From the NCBI RefSeq assembly GCF_006438875.1, contig NZ_RCZH01000004.1:248001-312000 (forward strand): DNA of 64,000 nucleotides. Reading direction: 5' to 3'. The DNA comes from Flavobacterium pectinovorum. GTDB lineage: Bacteria; Bacteroidota; Bacteroidia; Flavobacteriales; Flavobacteriaceae. A program made the translations under genes and the position numbers. Positions 63,852 to 64,000 of the stretch are shown piece after piece (the first letter of the stretch is position 1; each line of letters begins with the position of its first letter). The notes beneath the pieces are model-generated. The model saw nothing but the letters and a program-made list of their open reading frames with translations, was not told the origin of the DNA and ran no database searches.

Positions 63852-64000
63852 ATGAAAACAAGACTTTTTCTTTTACTTTTAGTGGTCACATTATTTTCAA
63901 ATTTTGGCTATAGCCAAAAAAAATCGGCAAATTCTAAAATCGATATTAATGGAGTTTGGGAAGATATAAATCCCGGCGTTCAGAATGCAGTTGCCATAAT
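63852..64000 (+). CDS. Start of a secreted protein, cut by window edge
   Basis: 49 codons are visible from the ATG at 63852. A signal peptide, MKTRLFLLLLVVTLFSNFGY followed by SQ, precedes KSANSKIDINGVWEDINPGV. Too little remains to name the family. It is 5 bp downstream of the 196-aa gene. Its signal peptide ends with the same SNFGYSQ as that of the GH27 enzyme at the other end of the window, most likely coincidence of signal-peptide composition. Confidence 0.7.
   Translation, partial: MKTRLFLLLLVVTLFSNFGYSQKKSANSKIDINGVWEDINPGVQNAVAI

Noticed and set aside
63852..63920. Shared SNFGYSQ signal-peptide end between the first and last genes of the window
   Set aside because: The rest of the two signal peptides and mature proteins differ; seven residues at a cleavage site of biased composition are weak evidence for common descent.

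Overview
The window looks like a piece of a Flavobacterium chromosome (Bacteroidota). The evidence is low GC, SusC/SusD pairs, type IX secretion (T9SS) tails of both type A and type B, TAnnTTTG promoter boxes, lipoprotein signals followed by Ser/Asp, a bacillithiol gene (bshC), the ftsY-DUF4295-rpmG-rpmB-cinA cluster, and many short intergenic hairpin repeats of the kind that pepper these genomes. No rRNA, tRNA, CRISPR, transposase or prophage gene was seen.

Positions 1-24469 form a large polysaccharide utilisation locus for acetylated (galacto)glucomannan. On the minus strand an AraC regulator (8416-9294) precedes susC, susD, an IPT-domain surface glycan-binding lipoprotein, a T9SS-secreted protein of unknown function and a GH27 alpha-galactosidase that runs off the left edge. 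Divergently, on the plus strand, come GH26, a GPH sugar symporter, GH130 mannosylglucose phosphorylase, cellobiose 2-epimerase, a second GH26 and a GH5 mannanase. An aldo-keto reductase and an orphan DUF433 gene follow, then a minus-strand GH3 beta-glucosidase and two carbohydrate esterases (SASA type and CE2 type). The expected flow is: surface mannanases cut the chain, esterases and the alpha-galactosidase strip side groups, SusCD imports oligosaccharides, periplasmic enzymes give mannobiose, the symporter imports it, the epimerase makes mannosylglucose, and GH130 phosphorolyses it.

Positions 24689-33764 carry envelope and regulatory genes: an NlpC/P60 peptidase, an L,D-transpeptidase, DUF1573, a two-component pair resembling RprX/RprY, an MBL-fold hydrolase, a GIY-YIG protein and a B12-type radical SAM protein with unusual cysteine spacing. 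Positions 33879-45322 hold two giant adjacent T9SS type B surface proteins (2419 and 1347 aa) that share promoter, signal peptide and C-terminal third but carry different central passengers (18 SprB-like repeats versus an SBBP propeller).

Positions 45475-64000 are mostly housekeeping: an MHS transporter, bshC, a NagX-like membrane acyltransferase, ndk, DUF721, a class C beta-lactamase-like hydrolase, ftsY with a small unlisted membrane-protein gene, DUF4295, L33, L28, cinA, an Hpt protein, an FAH-family hydrolase, a DnaQ-like exonuclease, a dihydrolipoamide acyltransferase, a GT2 glycosyltransferase, an Omp85-like barrel and two secreted unknowns. A truncated gene remnant lies at 52966-53271.

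The most consistent unexplained signal is in the intergenic DNA. At least five families of hairpin or composite repeats recur there, including a two-subtype element of about 85-100 bp with four copies in this window. I see no clear new defence or enzymatic system. The repeats, the T9SS protein inside the PUL, the TTGATAA repeats beside the regulator and the passenger-swapped adhesin pair are the leads worth following.
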